Shown: piece by piece, positions 40,429-49,060 of the stretch
How positions within the stretch are numbered: position 1 is the first letter of the stretch
How the letters are laid out: every line of letters starts with the position of its first letter
From: Kitasatospora sp. MAA19
GTDB taxonomy: Bacteria > Actinomycetota > Actinomycetes > Streptomycetales > Streptomycetaceae
Assembly: GCF_029894125.1 (NCBI RefSeq)
Contig: NZ_JARXYZ010000032.1
Coordinates: 22,593-86,592 of the forward strand
Reading direction: 5' to 3'
DNA: 64,000 nt
Notes under the pieces: model-generated
Databases searched by the model: none
The model's input: only the letters and a program-made list of their open reading frames with translations
What the model was told of the DNA's origin: nothing
Position numbers and translations under genes: made by a program

Positions 40429-40501
40429 CCAGTTCCTCCTCCGGAAGGTCCAGTTCGGCACGCCGAGCGGCGATCCGTTCCAGCATCACCGAATCCGTCA
40501 T
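40382..40501 (-). pseudogene. Short coiled fragment, possibly N-terminus of an IS-associated protein
   Basis: 39 codons from ATG: MTDSVMLERIAARRAELDLPEEELVRSLANGRVERDDQS. The RIAARRAELxxxEExLxxxL pattern is common at the N-terminus of small streptomycete helical proteins near insertion sequences. It ends after 39 residues where a longer protein is expected, so probably a remnant. Confidence 0.3.
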
Positions 40502-40684
40502 GGATCCAGAGCGTAGGAACCCCACCGCGCTCTGCGACGCCGAAACCGGGAAACGTCAAACGGTCGAGACCGCAGACAGCCGCCCACGACCAGCACGAGC
40601 ACGAGGACCTACCATCCCAGCCGTGCCGTCACCCTGACCAGCAGCTTCACGATGGTAGATCCTCAGTGCTACGAGCGACCGGTT

Positions 40685-43087
40685 CTACTCGGTCCGCAGC
40701 GCGGTGGCGGTCCGGGAGCGCGCCGCCCAGCCGGCCGGCAGCAGTGCCCCGAGGAGGGCGATCGCGATGCCGCCGGCCAGCAGCGGGAGCAGTATCCCGG
40801 GGGTGTAGACGTGGGTCACGCTCGGCGGCATGTTCCTGCCGAGCGCGCTCCCCATCTGACTCAGCGTCGCCTTCTCCACCGCCATCCCGATCGGGACCCC
40901 GATCAGCCCGGCGATCAGGCCGGTGAGGCTCACCGAGGTCAGCACCATCGCGATGGTCTGCTTGGGCGTCATCCCGAGGGCCTTGAAGATCCCCAGGTCG
41001 TGGATCCGTTCCCGGGTGTCCTGCACCACGGTGTTCAGCACGCCGAGCGCGGCGACCGCGATCATCATCAGGGTGAGGGTGGCCACCAGGGCGGCCATGG
41101 TGAGCACCGTGGGGTTCGGGTACGTGATGTTCGGGGCGGTTTCGGCGTGCAGCGGGGCCAACGCGGGGGCGGCCGAGGCGGACCAGTCCGAGCCGCTGGT
41201 GTTGTCGGCCAGCTTGACGTTGAACTGGGTGATGTACGGTGTCAGACCGCCGGCGGTGAACGTGGCGTTGTCGGTCATCACGAACCCGTCGCTGCCTCCG
41301 TCGAAGTCGATGCCGACGATCCGCAGCGGCAGTCGCTTGTCGTCCTGCGTCACGGTGACGGTGTCGCCGAGGTGCATCCCGAGCGCCGAGGACAGGTGGT
41401 CGTTGATCACGGCTTCGCCGGGGCTCTGGTACCAGCGTCCTTCGAGCAGTTCCAGGTTGGTCCAGGACAGGTCGCCGGTGGTGGTGTCCACGATCGTGTG
41501 GTCGCCCGTCGGCGCGCCGATCACGGTCGCGCCGCTGTTGCCCCAGCCGAACGCGGCCTTCGTGCCCGGGATCGAGGCGAGCGCGGCGGCCACCTCGGTG
41601 GAGTCCAGGTGGGGGCTGCCAGGGCCGCCGCCGGGGGCGTGGAAGCCGCTGGGCGTGCCGGCGGGCACCACGAGCATCGACGCGGCGTGGAAGCCGGTGG
41701 TATCCGTGTCCTGGTACTTGGTGAACGCGGTCTCCAGCCCGATGGCGAAGGTGACGCTGACCGCGCCGAACAGCACCGCGGCGCCGACCAGCGCGGCCCG
41801 GGCCGGTTTGGCGAACGGTTGGGCCAGTCCGAACGACATCGGTCGGGGCAGCGGCAGCCTGCTTGCCAGGCGCTGCGCGGCTCGGCCGCGCTGGGCCTTC
41901 GGGGCGCGGCCGACGACCAGGGTCTGCACCGCCGGCATTCGGCCGGCCCGGAGCGCCGGGATGAGCGCGGTGACACCGACGATGACCAAGGTGCCGATCG
42001 GCACGACGAGGCTGACCCACACCGGCAGGCCGGTGTCTGCGGCACCGAGTTCCTTGCTGGCCTTGCCCAGGACCGGAACAGCCAGCACGTTGCCGGCCAG
42101 CGTGCCGCCCACCACGCCGATCGTCGCCGGGATCAGGGCTTGTGCGGCGTAGGCGCGGGCCACCTGCCAGGGGGTGAAGCCGAGCGACTTCAGGATCCCG
42201 ATGCGCCGGATTCCCGAGACCACCGCGCCGCTGACCACGATCGCGATGATCAGCACCGACAGGAACAGGCCGAGGATGCCGAAGACGACCAGGAACGGCA
42301 CGTAGGACTTCGTGGCGCCGACGATCTGCTTCTCTACGGCCAGGTAGGACTGTCCGCTCTCGACCGAGCCGGCCGGCGCGGCGGCGGCGATCGCCTGCTT
42401 GTCCGTGGTGAGGTCGGCGTCGGTCCCGGACTTGGCGAACCGGTAGAGCATCTGCTGGTCGGTCTTGGCGCCGGCGGCGGTCAGCCGCGCGAAGCCGTCG
42501 GTGGTGAGGAAGCCGGTCGCGGTGTTGGTCAGCGAGTTCGCCTGGCCGACGACCTTGAACGAGGGCTTGCCCGGCAGCGAGTCGAACATCACGGAACCGC
42601 CTGCGCAGAGACGGTCCCACGTGGACAGGACGATCTCGTTCGCGGTGGTCGGCCACCTGCCCTGGACCAGGGCCAGATGGTCCAGACCGGAGGTGTCGGC
42701 CAGGTCGGGTCGGGTGGCGACGACGACCGGCGAGCTGGCGCGACCGGCCACTGGCATGCCCGCAACGATGTTCCCGGTGCAGTCCGCGCCGTAAGCCGTG
42801 TTCAGGGCGGCGGTGACCGGGTACGGCCCGGACGCCTCGGTGACGCCGGCGGCGTGCGCGGTGGCGGCGGCCTGCGCGGCGGTGGCCTTCGAGCTGTCGA
42901 ACTGGACCGACAGGTGGGCGCCGTTGCGGGCCTTGAAGGCGTGGTCGAACGGGGCCTGCACGATAGCCAGCAGACCGAGCGAGAGCACCGAGGAGGTGAC
43001 GGCCGCGAACGTCGTCAGCGCCATAACGAGGGACTGCACGCGACGCCGGCCGACGCCGGAGCGCACGACCTTGCCCAGGGCGCTCAC
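40685..43087 (-). CDS. ABC transporter permease, FtsX/MacB type
   Basis: 800 aa. Two FtsX-like halves: an N-terminal membrane helix (VQSLVMALTTFAAVTSSVLSLGLLAI), a large extracytoplasmic domain, three helices (FLVVFGILGLFLSVLIIAIVVSG... VSLVVPIGTLVIVGVTALIPAL), then a second copy of the plan ending GILLPLLAGGIAIALLGALLPAGWAAR. The cytoplasmic coupling motif RIGILKSLGFTPWQVARAYAAQ and its counterpart DLGIFKALGMTPKQTIAMVL are both present. Start GTG overlaps the ATPase stop (GTGA). Probably exports peptides, lipids or antibiotics. Typical chromosomal Streptomyces set. Confidence 0.9.
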   Translation of the reverse strand: MSALGKVVRSGVGRRRVQSLVMALTTFAAVTSSVLSLGLLAIVQAPFDHAFKARNGAHLSVQFDSSKATAAQAAATAHAAGVTEASGPYPVTAALNTAYGADCTGNIVAGMPVAGRASSPVVVATRPDLADTSGLDHLALVQGRWPTTANEIVLSTWDRLCAGGSVMFDSLPGKPSFKVVGQANSLTNTATGFLTTDGFARLTAAGAKTDQQMLYRFAKSGTDADLTTDKQAIAAAAPAGSVESGQSYLAVEKQIVGATKSYVPFLVVFGILGLFLSVLIIAIVVSGAVVSGIRRIGILKSLGFTPWQVARAYAAQALIPATIGVVGGTLAGNVLAVPVLGKASKELGAADTGLPVWVSLVVPIGTLVIVGVTALIPALRAGRMPAVQTLVVGRAPKAQRGRAAQRLASRLPLPRPMSFGLAQPFAKPARAALVGAAVLFGAVSVTFAIGLETAFTKYQDTDTTGFHAASMLVVPAGTPSGFHAPGGGPGSPHLDSTEVAAALASIPGTKAAFGWGNSGATVIGAPTGDHTIVDTTTGDLSWTNLELLEGRWYQSPGEAVINDHLSSALGMHLGDTVTVTQDDKRLPLRIVGIDFDGGSDGFVMTDNATFTAGGLTPYITQFNVKLADNTSGSDWSASAAPALAPLHAETAPNITYPNPTVLTMAALVATLTLMMIAVAALGVLNTVVQDTRERIHDLGIFKALGMTPKQTIAMVLTSVSLTGLIAGLIGVPIGMAVEKATLSQMGSALGRNMPPSVTHVYTPGILLPLLAGGIAIALLGALLPAGWAARSRTATALRTE

Positions 43088-43812
43088 CGGCTCGCTCCCG
43101 CCGAGCTGTTGGAGGTGGCGCCGCTGACCGTGTTGACCACGTCCCGGGCCACGGCACCGTCCACCAGCTCGATCGTGCGTCGCGCGGTGTTTGCGGCCAG
43201 CTGGATGTCGTGGGTCACCAGCAGGATGGTCTGACCCTCGTCGTTCAGATCCAGCAGCAGCCGGCGCACGTCCTCAGCCGAGCGCGAGTCCAGCGCGCCG
43301 GTCGGCTCGTCGGCCAGCAGCAACGCCGGCCGGTTCATCAGGGCCCTGGCCACCGCCACCCGCTGCCGCTGACCGCCGGACAGCCTCTGCGGGTAGGCCT
43401 TGGCGTGCCGGTCGATACCCAGCGAGGTGAGCAACTCGATCGCCCGCCGCTTCACCTCGAGCCTGCCCATCCCGGCCAACTGCGCCGGAACCATCACGTT
43501 GTCCAGCACCGTCAGGTCGTCCAGCAGGTTGAAGAACTGGAAGATCATGCCGATGGAAGCCCGCCGGTACTTCGCCGAACCGGCCTCGCCGAGTTGATCG
43601 ACCCGAGTTCCGTTGACGGTCACGGTGCCGCTGGAGGGCTTGTCCAGCCCCGCGACCAGGTTCAGCAGCGTCGACTTGCCACTGCCGGAATGGCCGAGGA
43701 TCGCCACACACTCACCAGCCGCCACGGACAGGCTCACCCCGGCCAGCGCGGGCGGGCCGTCATCGTATTTCTTCGTCGCGTCCTGGAGATCGATCATCGG
43801 TTCGTTCGTCAT
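43084..43812 (-). CDS. ABC transporter ATP-binding protein (MacB/LolD type)
   Basis: 242 aa. Walker A GHSGSGKS, Q-loop MIFQFFNLLDDLTVLDNV, signature LSGGQRQRVAVARAL, Walker B LLLADEPTGALD, H-loop LLVTHD: complete and in order. ATG 43812 is used; ATG 43818 two codons upstream (MAMTNEP) is also possible. Divergent from the histidine kinase gene with 149 bp between, a common layout in which the two-component system controls the exporter. Confidence 0.92.
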   Translation of the reverse strand: MTNEPMIDLQDATKKYDDGPPALAGVSLSVAAGECVAILGHSGSGKSTLLNLVAGLDKPSSGTVTVNGTRVDQLGEAGSAKYRRASIGMIFQFFNLLDDLTVLDNVMVPAQLAGMGRLEVKRRAIELLTSLGIDRHAKAYPQRLSGGQRQRVAVARALMNRPALLLADEPTGALDSRSAEDVRRLLLDLNDEGQTILLVTHDIQLAANTARRTIELVDGAVARDVVNTVSGATSNSSAGASR

Positions 43813-43966
43813 GGCCATCAACCTAGGAACGGACCGTGGTCCATCGCGTCGGCCGGCGGATGTCACCTCTCTCCCAGGCCGTCGGCCCGGGGGCGTACCC
43901 GCGTACATCCCCGCGTACATCCCCGGGGCGACGCGCAGAGCCGACACCGGTCCATACGATCTCCGC

Positions 43967-45172
43967 ATGGAAGAGCTGCTCCAGCGTTTCTCGACATCGA
44001 AACCCGTCGCCTGGCTGACGTCGCGGGCCGTGCTGCTGGCCGCCGCCTGCTTCTACGCGCTGATGCTCTTCTGGACGATGCCGGTCGGTCGGGTCCGGAG
44101 CGCCGGCGGCACGTTCCGGTTCCCCGCCCTCGGGCCCGACCAGATGATCGGTCTCTGCGTCGTGCTCGCCCTTCCGATCCTGCTGGTGCGCCGGCTGCCC
44201 GCGGCGGTCTTCGCGGCGGTCCTGGGCGAAGCAGCCCTCGGCGACCTCTTCGGCGCGAACCCCTGGATCGTGGTCCTCCTGCTCCCGGTCCTGGCCGGAC
44301 ACCTCGCCGCCCGGCGGCCGACGGCTGCCGCCGTCGCCTCCGTCGCGGCCGTCGCGACCGATTTCGCCGAGCGCACCCTCGGCTACCACCGGGAATCCGT
44401 CGGCTTCGCGGCCCCGCGGGCCGGGCAGCTCGCGTTCGTCTTCGCGGTCGCGTGGGTCTTCGGCGGGGTGTACCGCAAACGCGGTGAATACCTCGGAGCC
44501 CTGCACGAGCAGACCGCGGCTCGCGCCGTCATGGCCGAGCGGCTGCGGATCGCCCGCGAACTGCACGACAGCGTCGCGCACAGCATCGGGATCATCACGG
44601 TGCTGTCGGGAGCGGCGGCGCGGGTCGTGGAGACCAAGCCCGAGCAGACGCGGCAGGCGCTGACCGGCATCGAGACCACCAGCCGGGAGACGCTGCTCGG
44701 GCTGCAGCGCATGCTCGGAGCACTCCGCCGCGCCGAGCCCGACGACGCCATGCCGGGGGCCGCTCCGCTGGCGCCGGCCGGCAGCCTGGCCGATATCCCG
44801 CGGCTCGCCGAACGCACGGCCGACGCCGGGGTGCGGGTCCACGTGACCTGGCAGGGCGAGCAGCGTCCGCTGCCGCCGGAGATCGAGCTGTCGGCGTTCC
44901 GGATCGTCCAGGAGTCGGTGACGAACGTGGTGCGGCATTCCGGTGCGCGGACGTGCCGGGTCGCGGTCGGTTACGAGCCGACAGGAGTGACGATCGAGGT
45001 GGTGGACGACGGTCCCGGCGGGCCCGGCCGGCCGAGGCCCCCGGCGGCGGCCGGCGGGAGCGGCTTCGGCCTGCTCGGCATGCGCGAGCGGGTGTCGCTG
45101 CTGTCCGGCCAGTTCAGCGCGGGCCGGCGTCCCGAGGGCGGATTCCGGGTGACGGCGAGGCTCCCGGCATGA
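43967..45172 (+). CDS. Sensor histidine kinase, NarL/DesK type (HisKA_3)
   Basis: 401 aa. Hydrophobic N-terminal half (about five to six membrane segments between residues 20 and 165, e.g. AVLLAAACFYALMLFW, LAFVFAVAWVFGGVY) with no sizeable outside domain, so it probably senses within the membrane. Phosphoacceptor His200 in ARELHDSVAHSIG, then the ATP-binding part with N-box VQESVTNVVRHSGA and G-boxes VVDDGPGG and GSGFGLLGMRERV. Ends in an ATGA overlap with the response regulator. Confidence 0.92.
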   Translation: MEELLQRFSTSKPVAWLTSRAVLLAAACFYALMLFWTMPVGRVRSAGGTFRFPALGPDQMIGLCVVLALPILLVRRLPAAVFAAVLGEAALGDLFGANPWIVVLLLPVLAGHLAARRPTAAAVASVAAVATDFAERTLGYHRESVGFAAPRAGQLAFVFAVAWVFGGVYRKRGEYLGALHEQTAARAVMAERLRIARELHDSVAHSIGIITVLSGAAARVVETKPEQTRQALTGIETTSRETLLGLQRMLGALRRAEPDDAMPGAAPLAPAGSLADIPRLAERTADAGVRVHVTWQGEQRPLPPEIELSAFRIVQESVTNVVRHSGARTCRVAVGYEPTGVTIEVVDDGPGGPGRPRPPAAAGGSGFGLLGMRERVSLLSGQFSAGRRPEGGFRVTARLPA

Positions 45173-45852
45173 GCGTGCGGGTACTGCTGGTCGACGACCA
45201 GCCACTGATGCTGGTCGGGCTCACGATCCTGATCGGCGACACCGACGACCTGGAGGTGGTCGGCGAGGCCGGCGACGGCCGCGAGGCGGTGCGCCTGGTG
45301 CGTGAGCTGCGGCCGGACGTCGTGGTGATGGACATCCGGATGCCGGGCATGGACGGGATCGAGGCGACCCGGCAGGCGACCGCCGAGCCGGACCCGCCCA
45401 AGGTGCTGGTGCTGACCACCTTCGACGACGACGAGTACGTCTACGGCGCACTGCGCGCCGGGGCCAGCGGATTCCTGCTCAAGAGCATGGCCCTGGACGC
45501 GATCCTGGACGCGATCCGCGTGGTGGCGGCCGGCGACGCGTTGATCGCGCCGAGCGTGACCCGACGGCTGATCGCGGACTTCGCCGGAACGTCCGGCCCC
45601 GCGGCCCCCGAACCGGACGCCGAGCCCGCCGCGGACTCAAGTCTCATCGCGGGGATCACCGACCGGGAGCGCGAGGTGCTGGCACTGGTCGGACAGGGAC
45701 TGTCGAACGGCGAGATAGCCGAGCGGCTGGGGATCAGCGCGGCGACCGCGAAGACGCATGTCGCACGTCTGTTCGCCAAGCTCGAAGCCCGGGACCGCGT
45801 CCACCTGGCGATCATCGCCTTCGAAACCGGACTCGTGCCACGTAGACGGTAG
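45169..45852 (+). CDS. Response regulator, NarL/LuxR type
   Basis: 227 aa. Receiver domain with acidic pair VDDQ (9-11), phosphoacceptor Asp55 in VVVMDIRMPG, Thr in VLVLTTFDDD and Lys in GFLLKSM. An Ala/Pro linker leads to a C-terminal LuxR HTH (ITDREREVLALVGQGLSNGEIAERLGISAATAKTHVARLFAKL). Translationally coupled to the kinase; likely target is the divergent ABC exporter promoter. Confidence 0.93.
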   Translation: MSVRVLLVDDQPLMLVGLTILIGDTDDLEVVGEAGDGREAVRLVRELRPDVVVMDIRMPGMDGIEATRQATAEPDPPKVLVLTTFDDDEYVYGALRAGASGFLLKSMALDAILDAIRVVAAGDALIAPSVTRRLIADFAGTSGPAAPEPDAEPAADSSLIAGITDREREVLALVGQGLSNGEIAERLGISAATAKTHVARLFAKLEARDRVHLAIIAFETGLVPRRR

Positions 45853-45899
45853 GGCAGGACGAGAAGAACAATCGAGACCACGAGTTCGCCGCGTTCCAG

Positions 45900-46001
45900 A
45901 TGCGCCAGCACACCCACCTGGCCGCAGCGGGATTCGACTTCCAGGAGTTTGCCGCGAGCGCACGCGCCGACTCTGAAGGCATCCTCCGCCCCGTGAAATG
46001 A
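45900..46001 (+). pseudogene. Short C-terminal gene remnant
   Basis: An open frame, in which ATG 45900 is just an internal Met, reads HEFAAFQMRQHTHLAAAGFDFQEFAASARADSEGILRPVK before TGA. It looks like real coding sequence cut off on its left side by the end of the response-regulator gene region. No family recognised. Followed at once by a terminator hairpin. Confidence 0.3.
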
Positions 46002-46003
46002 AG

Positions 46004-46031
46004 CCGCTGGCCTGCTTCAACAGGCCAGCGG
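46004..46031. terminator. Perfect hairpin between convergent genes
   Basis: ccgctggcctg (46004-46014), loop cttcaa, exact complement 46021-46031. Located where rightward and leftward transcription meet, so probably a bidirectional terminator. Confidence 0.7.
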
Positions 46032-46046
46032 GTCGACTGGCTCCGT

Positions 46047-46571
46047 TCAGTTGCGCTGGTTGAGGGCCCGAGTCAGGTCCCGGTTGGCCGACCGTGCGGC
46101 GTCCAGGTCGGCGCGCGCCTCCTCCAGCTGTCCTGCCAGTTCCACAGTCCGCTGTTCCAGCCGGGTGATGGTGCGTTGGAGTTCGTCGACGTTGGCGGGT
46201 GCGCCGAGGCCGGACTCCCGCCACGCCTGTTCCCCCAGGGCTTGGGAGAGCCGCCTCTCCAGTTGCTGGACGCGGGCTGTCAGTCGAGTGTTGCGGGCCT
46301 GGGCGTTGGCCAGGTCCGCCTGGAGCGAGGCCCGGCTGACCGGAGAGCTGCCGGCCGGGTCATGGCCGGCGGATTCGAGTTCGGCGGTGTGGATGAGGGC
46401 GAGCAGGTCACGGTGCCGGTAGAGGAACGTACGGTCCACTCGGGCCAGGCGGGCGATGCCGGAGACGCTGATCGGGGTGCCGTTCTTCGCGGCGTTCTTG
46501 ATCGCGTCGGCGACGCGCTGGCGCCTGCGGTCGGTGCCGGCCTGGCGCCCGTCGTGCATGGCGGGGATCAT
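46047..46571 (-). CDS. DUF6262 / TnpC-like accessory protein
   Basis: 174 aa; ATG 46571 overlaps the preceding recombinase stop (ATGA). N-terminal HTH of the DUF6262 type (VADAIKNAAKNGTPISVSGIARLARVDRTFLYRHRDLLALIH), then a long coiled coil (LQADLANAQARNTRLTARVQQLERRLSQALGE, VDELQRTITRLEQRTVELAGQLEEARADLDAARSANRDL). This is the third gene of a TnpA-TnpB-TnpC arrangement. Its C-terminal third matches the remnant at 28733-28942. Confidence 0.82.
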   Translation of the reverse strand: MIPAMHDGRQAGTDRRRQRVADAIKNAAKNGTPISVSGIARLARVDRTFLYRHRDLLALIHTAELESAGHDPAGSSPVSRASLQADLANAQARNTRLTARVQQLERRLSQALGEQAWRESGLGAPANVDELQRTITRLEQRTVELAGQLEEARADLDAARSANRDLTRALNQRN

Positions 46572-49060
46572 CCGGCGCTCCACGGGCGGATGTCGGGCAG
46601 GGGTTGGCGGACCTTCGGCAGGCCGAGCATGACCGTGCGCCCGCGGCGGACCACAGTGACCGCGTCCTCGATCTGCGCGCGGTCCTCGGGGGTGAGGTCG
46701 TCCAGGTCGGCTTTGACCCGGGTGATCAGGCGTCGGACCCTGCGGATCTCCTCTTCGGATGGCATGGCTTCCGAGCGGGCCCAGTCGTCGGCCTCGAAGG
46801 CGGACATCAGCCGCTCGCGGCTGCGGAGCAGGTCGGCGAGGTAGCGTTCCAGGTCGGGCAGGTAGGAGACGTCGGTGCGGAAGTGGTTGCAGCCGATGCA
46901 GCGGAACCGCAGCGGGCAGGCGTGGCCGCCGGCCGCCACGTTGGAGGGTTCCAGGCAGACGCCGTAGGCGGTGGCGACCTCGCCGATCGCCCGGCGTACG
47001 TGCTCCGAGTCCAGCAGTCCCTGAACCTTGCGCCAGACACGGTTGCCGTGCCGGTCGAACTGCAGGGCGGTGACGCGGTCGACCGCCTCGCGTTTGCGTT
47101 CCTGGCCGACCCGGTAGTAGCCCTCGGTTGTCGACATCTGCCGGTGGTCCATCAAGGCCTGGAGGACGTCCGGGGCGACGCCGGCGTCGGCGTGCCGCTG
47201 GGCGTAGGTGTGCCGGTAGGCGTAGGGGAAGACTCTGGCCTTGTCGAACGGCAGCTTGACCGTCATCGGCCGCCCATCGGTCTCCACGACGACTGGCACG
47301 AGGAACTCAGGCAGGGCGTTGACCCAGGCGCGGTGCGGCTCGGACAGGTCGGCGATCGGCTTGCGCCCGTCGGGGTTGGCGGCTCGGCGCGGAAGGAGCC
47401 TCAGCTCGGACACCGGGCGGTTCGGGTACCGCTGACGCACCCGCTCCTGCTGGGCGGTGATGACCGCAGCCGTCGCCTTGCCGATCGGCAGCCGCCTCCC
47501 CGGGCGGTGGCCCTTGAAGTTGTCGTAGACCAGGATCAGAGAGCCGTCAGGGTCACGGGCGAGGCAGTCCCAGCCGAGTTCGCAGATCTCCTCCGGGCGG
47601 CGGCCGGTGTCGATCACCAGCTCCGTGGCGACCCTCACCTCGCGGTTGCTGCTCTCCTCCAGGAGGTCCAGGTTCGCGCACAGCTGGCGCATCACCTCGT
47701 CGGGCAGGTCACGGCCGGCTTCACCGTCTTCGGGCTCGTCCGGCACATCCTCCTGGTCGAGCATGAAGTCCGCGGGCAGGCCCTCCAGGACTTCTCCGGC
47801 GCGGGTCAGGCCGAGGGTGCGGAACCGGGCCAGCACCTGGCGGACGTCGCGGATGATGTGGACGCGCCGGTAGGCGCTGAAGGAGCCGCTCTCCGCGAGG
47901 AACGCCGTGCGGTTGCAGAAGTCGACGATGTCCGGCCGCCCCAGGAGGGCCGGAGTGTGCCCGCCGTCCTCGCGCTGCAGGCGCAGGCTCTCGGACAGCA
48001 CCCCGACGGCGTTCACAACCACCTGGACTGAGTTGCGGACCTGCTTGCCGCGGCGCTTGGGCAGAACGTCGGTGGCCCACATCTTCATCGCCTCGCGCAG
48101 AGGTCGCTGGTGGATCCTGGTGAAGAAGAGCTGGCCCCGGTGCCCGAACGCCGTCAGGTCCCAGATGTCCTTGTGCCGTTCGGTCTCGGGTGTCAGCCCC
48201 AGCCGGCGAACCGCGGTGCGGGCCCCGCCGAGGAGGGCGGGCCCGTACCCGCCCAGACCGACGAGCTGCTCGGCCAGCTCGGCGTCGGACAGTGTCTCCA
48301 GGCAGGGCGTCCCCGCCGCGCGGAGGCGGTCGCAGACCCGGCGCAGCTGGTGGGCCACGGTCTTCGAGCCACCTGCGGTGCGGACCTGGAAGAAGTAGAG
48401 CAGCTCGGCGACGAGCCGGTCCGGCAGGCCGCGCATGCTCGCCTCGCGGTTCACCGCCACCGCCGCGGTGGTCCGGCGCCAGGTTGCCTCGTCCTGGTCG
48501 AGGGTGCCGTCCAGCCGGGCGTTGCGCAGACGGGTGTAGTGGGCCTGGCAGTAGGGGTTCACGGGCCCCCGGCGCTGGAGGTAGCAGGCGGCAGCCTGGC
48601 AGGTTCCGAAGCTCGGCAAGGGCAGCGCCTGGGGAAGCAGCAGGTACTCCTCCACCGGGATCCCGAGTCCATCGCGCTGACCGTGGTGGGCGACGCAGAG
48701 GCCGGCGCGGACGGTCTTGCGGGGACGCTCGCACCCAGGGACCCGGCACGGGACATGGCCGACAGAGCGGAAGTGCTCGGTGCGCGGCAAGACCACGAAG
48801 TCGTCGATCAGCAGACCGGAGTCCTTCCAGCGCCGGTGGCAGCCCAGGCACAGGGGCTGGTCGACCGTTGTGCCCTTCTGGCAGCCCTCGATGCGGCAGT
48901 CCGGCATGCCCAGCACGGGGTGGCTCTTCGGGAAGAAGACCACCCGCAGGTCCCAGTCCCAGCTCAACAGAGCCAGAAAGTGCGGATCCAGAGCGTCGGT
49001 GATCTCCCGCGTCCGCGCCTCCGGCTGGCCAGGAGACGAGACAGGCAGGGGCGAGGTCAT
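46568..49060 (-). CDS. Large tyrosine recombinase, TnpB-like
   Basis: 830 aa; ATG 49060 shares one base with the stop of the upstream gene. The first ~150 residues hold three Cys/His ribbons (CRIEGCQKG...CLGCH; CRVPGCERP...CVAHH; CQAAACYLQ...CQAHY). The C-terminal half is a complete tyrosine recombinase: R in IDTGRRPEEICELGWD, YRHTYAQRHADAG, LMDHRQMSTTEGYYRVG, followed by a Cys cluster (CPLRFRCIGCNHF). Family size and order match TnpB of Tn554-like elements, here enlarged by the zinc-rich front. Confidence 0.87.
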   Translation of the reverse strand: MTSPLPVSSPGQPEARTREITDALDPHFLALLSWDWDLRVVFFPKSHPVLGMPDCRIEGCQKGTTVDQPLCLGCHRRWKDSGLLIDDFVVLPRTEHFRSVGHVPCRVPGCERPRKTVRAGLCVAHHGQRDGLGIPVEEYLLLPQALPLPSFGTCQAAACYLQRRGPVNPYCQAHYTRLRNARLDGTLDQDEATWRRTTAAVAVNREASMRGLPDRLVAELLYFFQVRTAGGSKTVAHQLRRVCDRLRAAGTPCLETLSDAELAEQLVGLGGYGPALLGGARTAVRRLGLTPETERHKDIWDLTAFGHRGQLFFTRIHQRPLREAMKMWATDVLPKRRGKQVRNSVQVVVNAVGVLSESLRLQREDGGHTPALLGRPDIVDFCNRTAFLAESGSFSAYRRVHIIRDVRQVLARFRTLGLTRAGEVLEGLPADFMLDQEDVPDEPEDGEAGRDLPDEVMRQLCANLDLLEESSNREVRVATELVIDTGRRPEEICELGWDCLARDPDGSLILVYDNFKGHRPGRRLPIGKATAAVITAQQERVRQRYPNRPVSELRLLPRRAANPDGRKPIADLSEPHRAWVNALPEFLVPVVVETDGRPMTVKLPFDKARVFPYAYRHTYAQRHADAGVAPDVLQALMDHRQMSTTEGYYRVGQERKREAVDRVTALQFDRHGNRVWRKVQGLLDSEHVRRAIGEVATAYGVCLEPSNVAAGGHACPLRFRCIGCNHFRTDVSYLPDLERYLADLLRSRERLMSAFEADDWARSEAMPSEEEIRRVRRLITRVKADLDDLTPEDRAQIEDAVTVVRRGRTVMLGLPKVRQPLPDIRPWSAG

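Larger units (their letters stand above)
39898..40684. other. Degraded stretch between cassette and ABC genes
   Basis: About 790 bp without an intact gene. It contains the frameshifted frame at 40211-40428 and the fragment at 40382-40501; the rest shows no feature I can support. Composition is less regular than in the flanking genes, as expected for decaying DNA. Confidence 0.5.

Noticed and set aside
40647..43234. Very long open frames antisense to or out of frame with the ABC permease (over 800 codons on both strands)
   Set aside because: They mirror the permease codons in high-GC DNA, are Arg/Gly-rich with no domain, while the permease frame has clear FtsX features.
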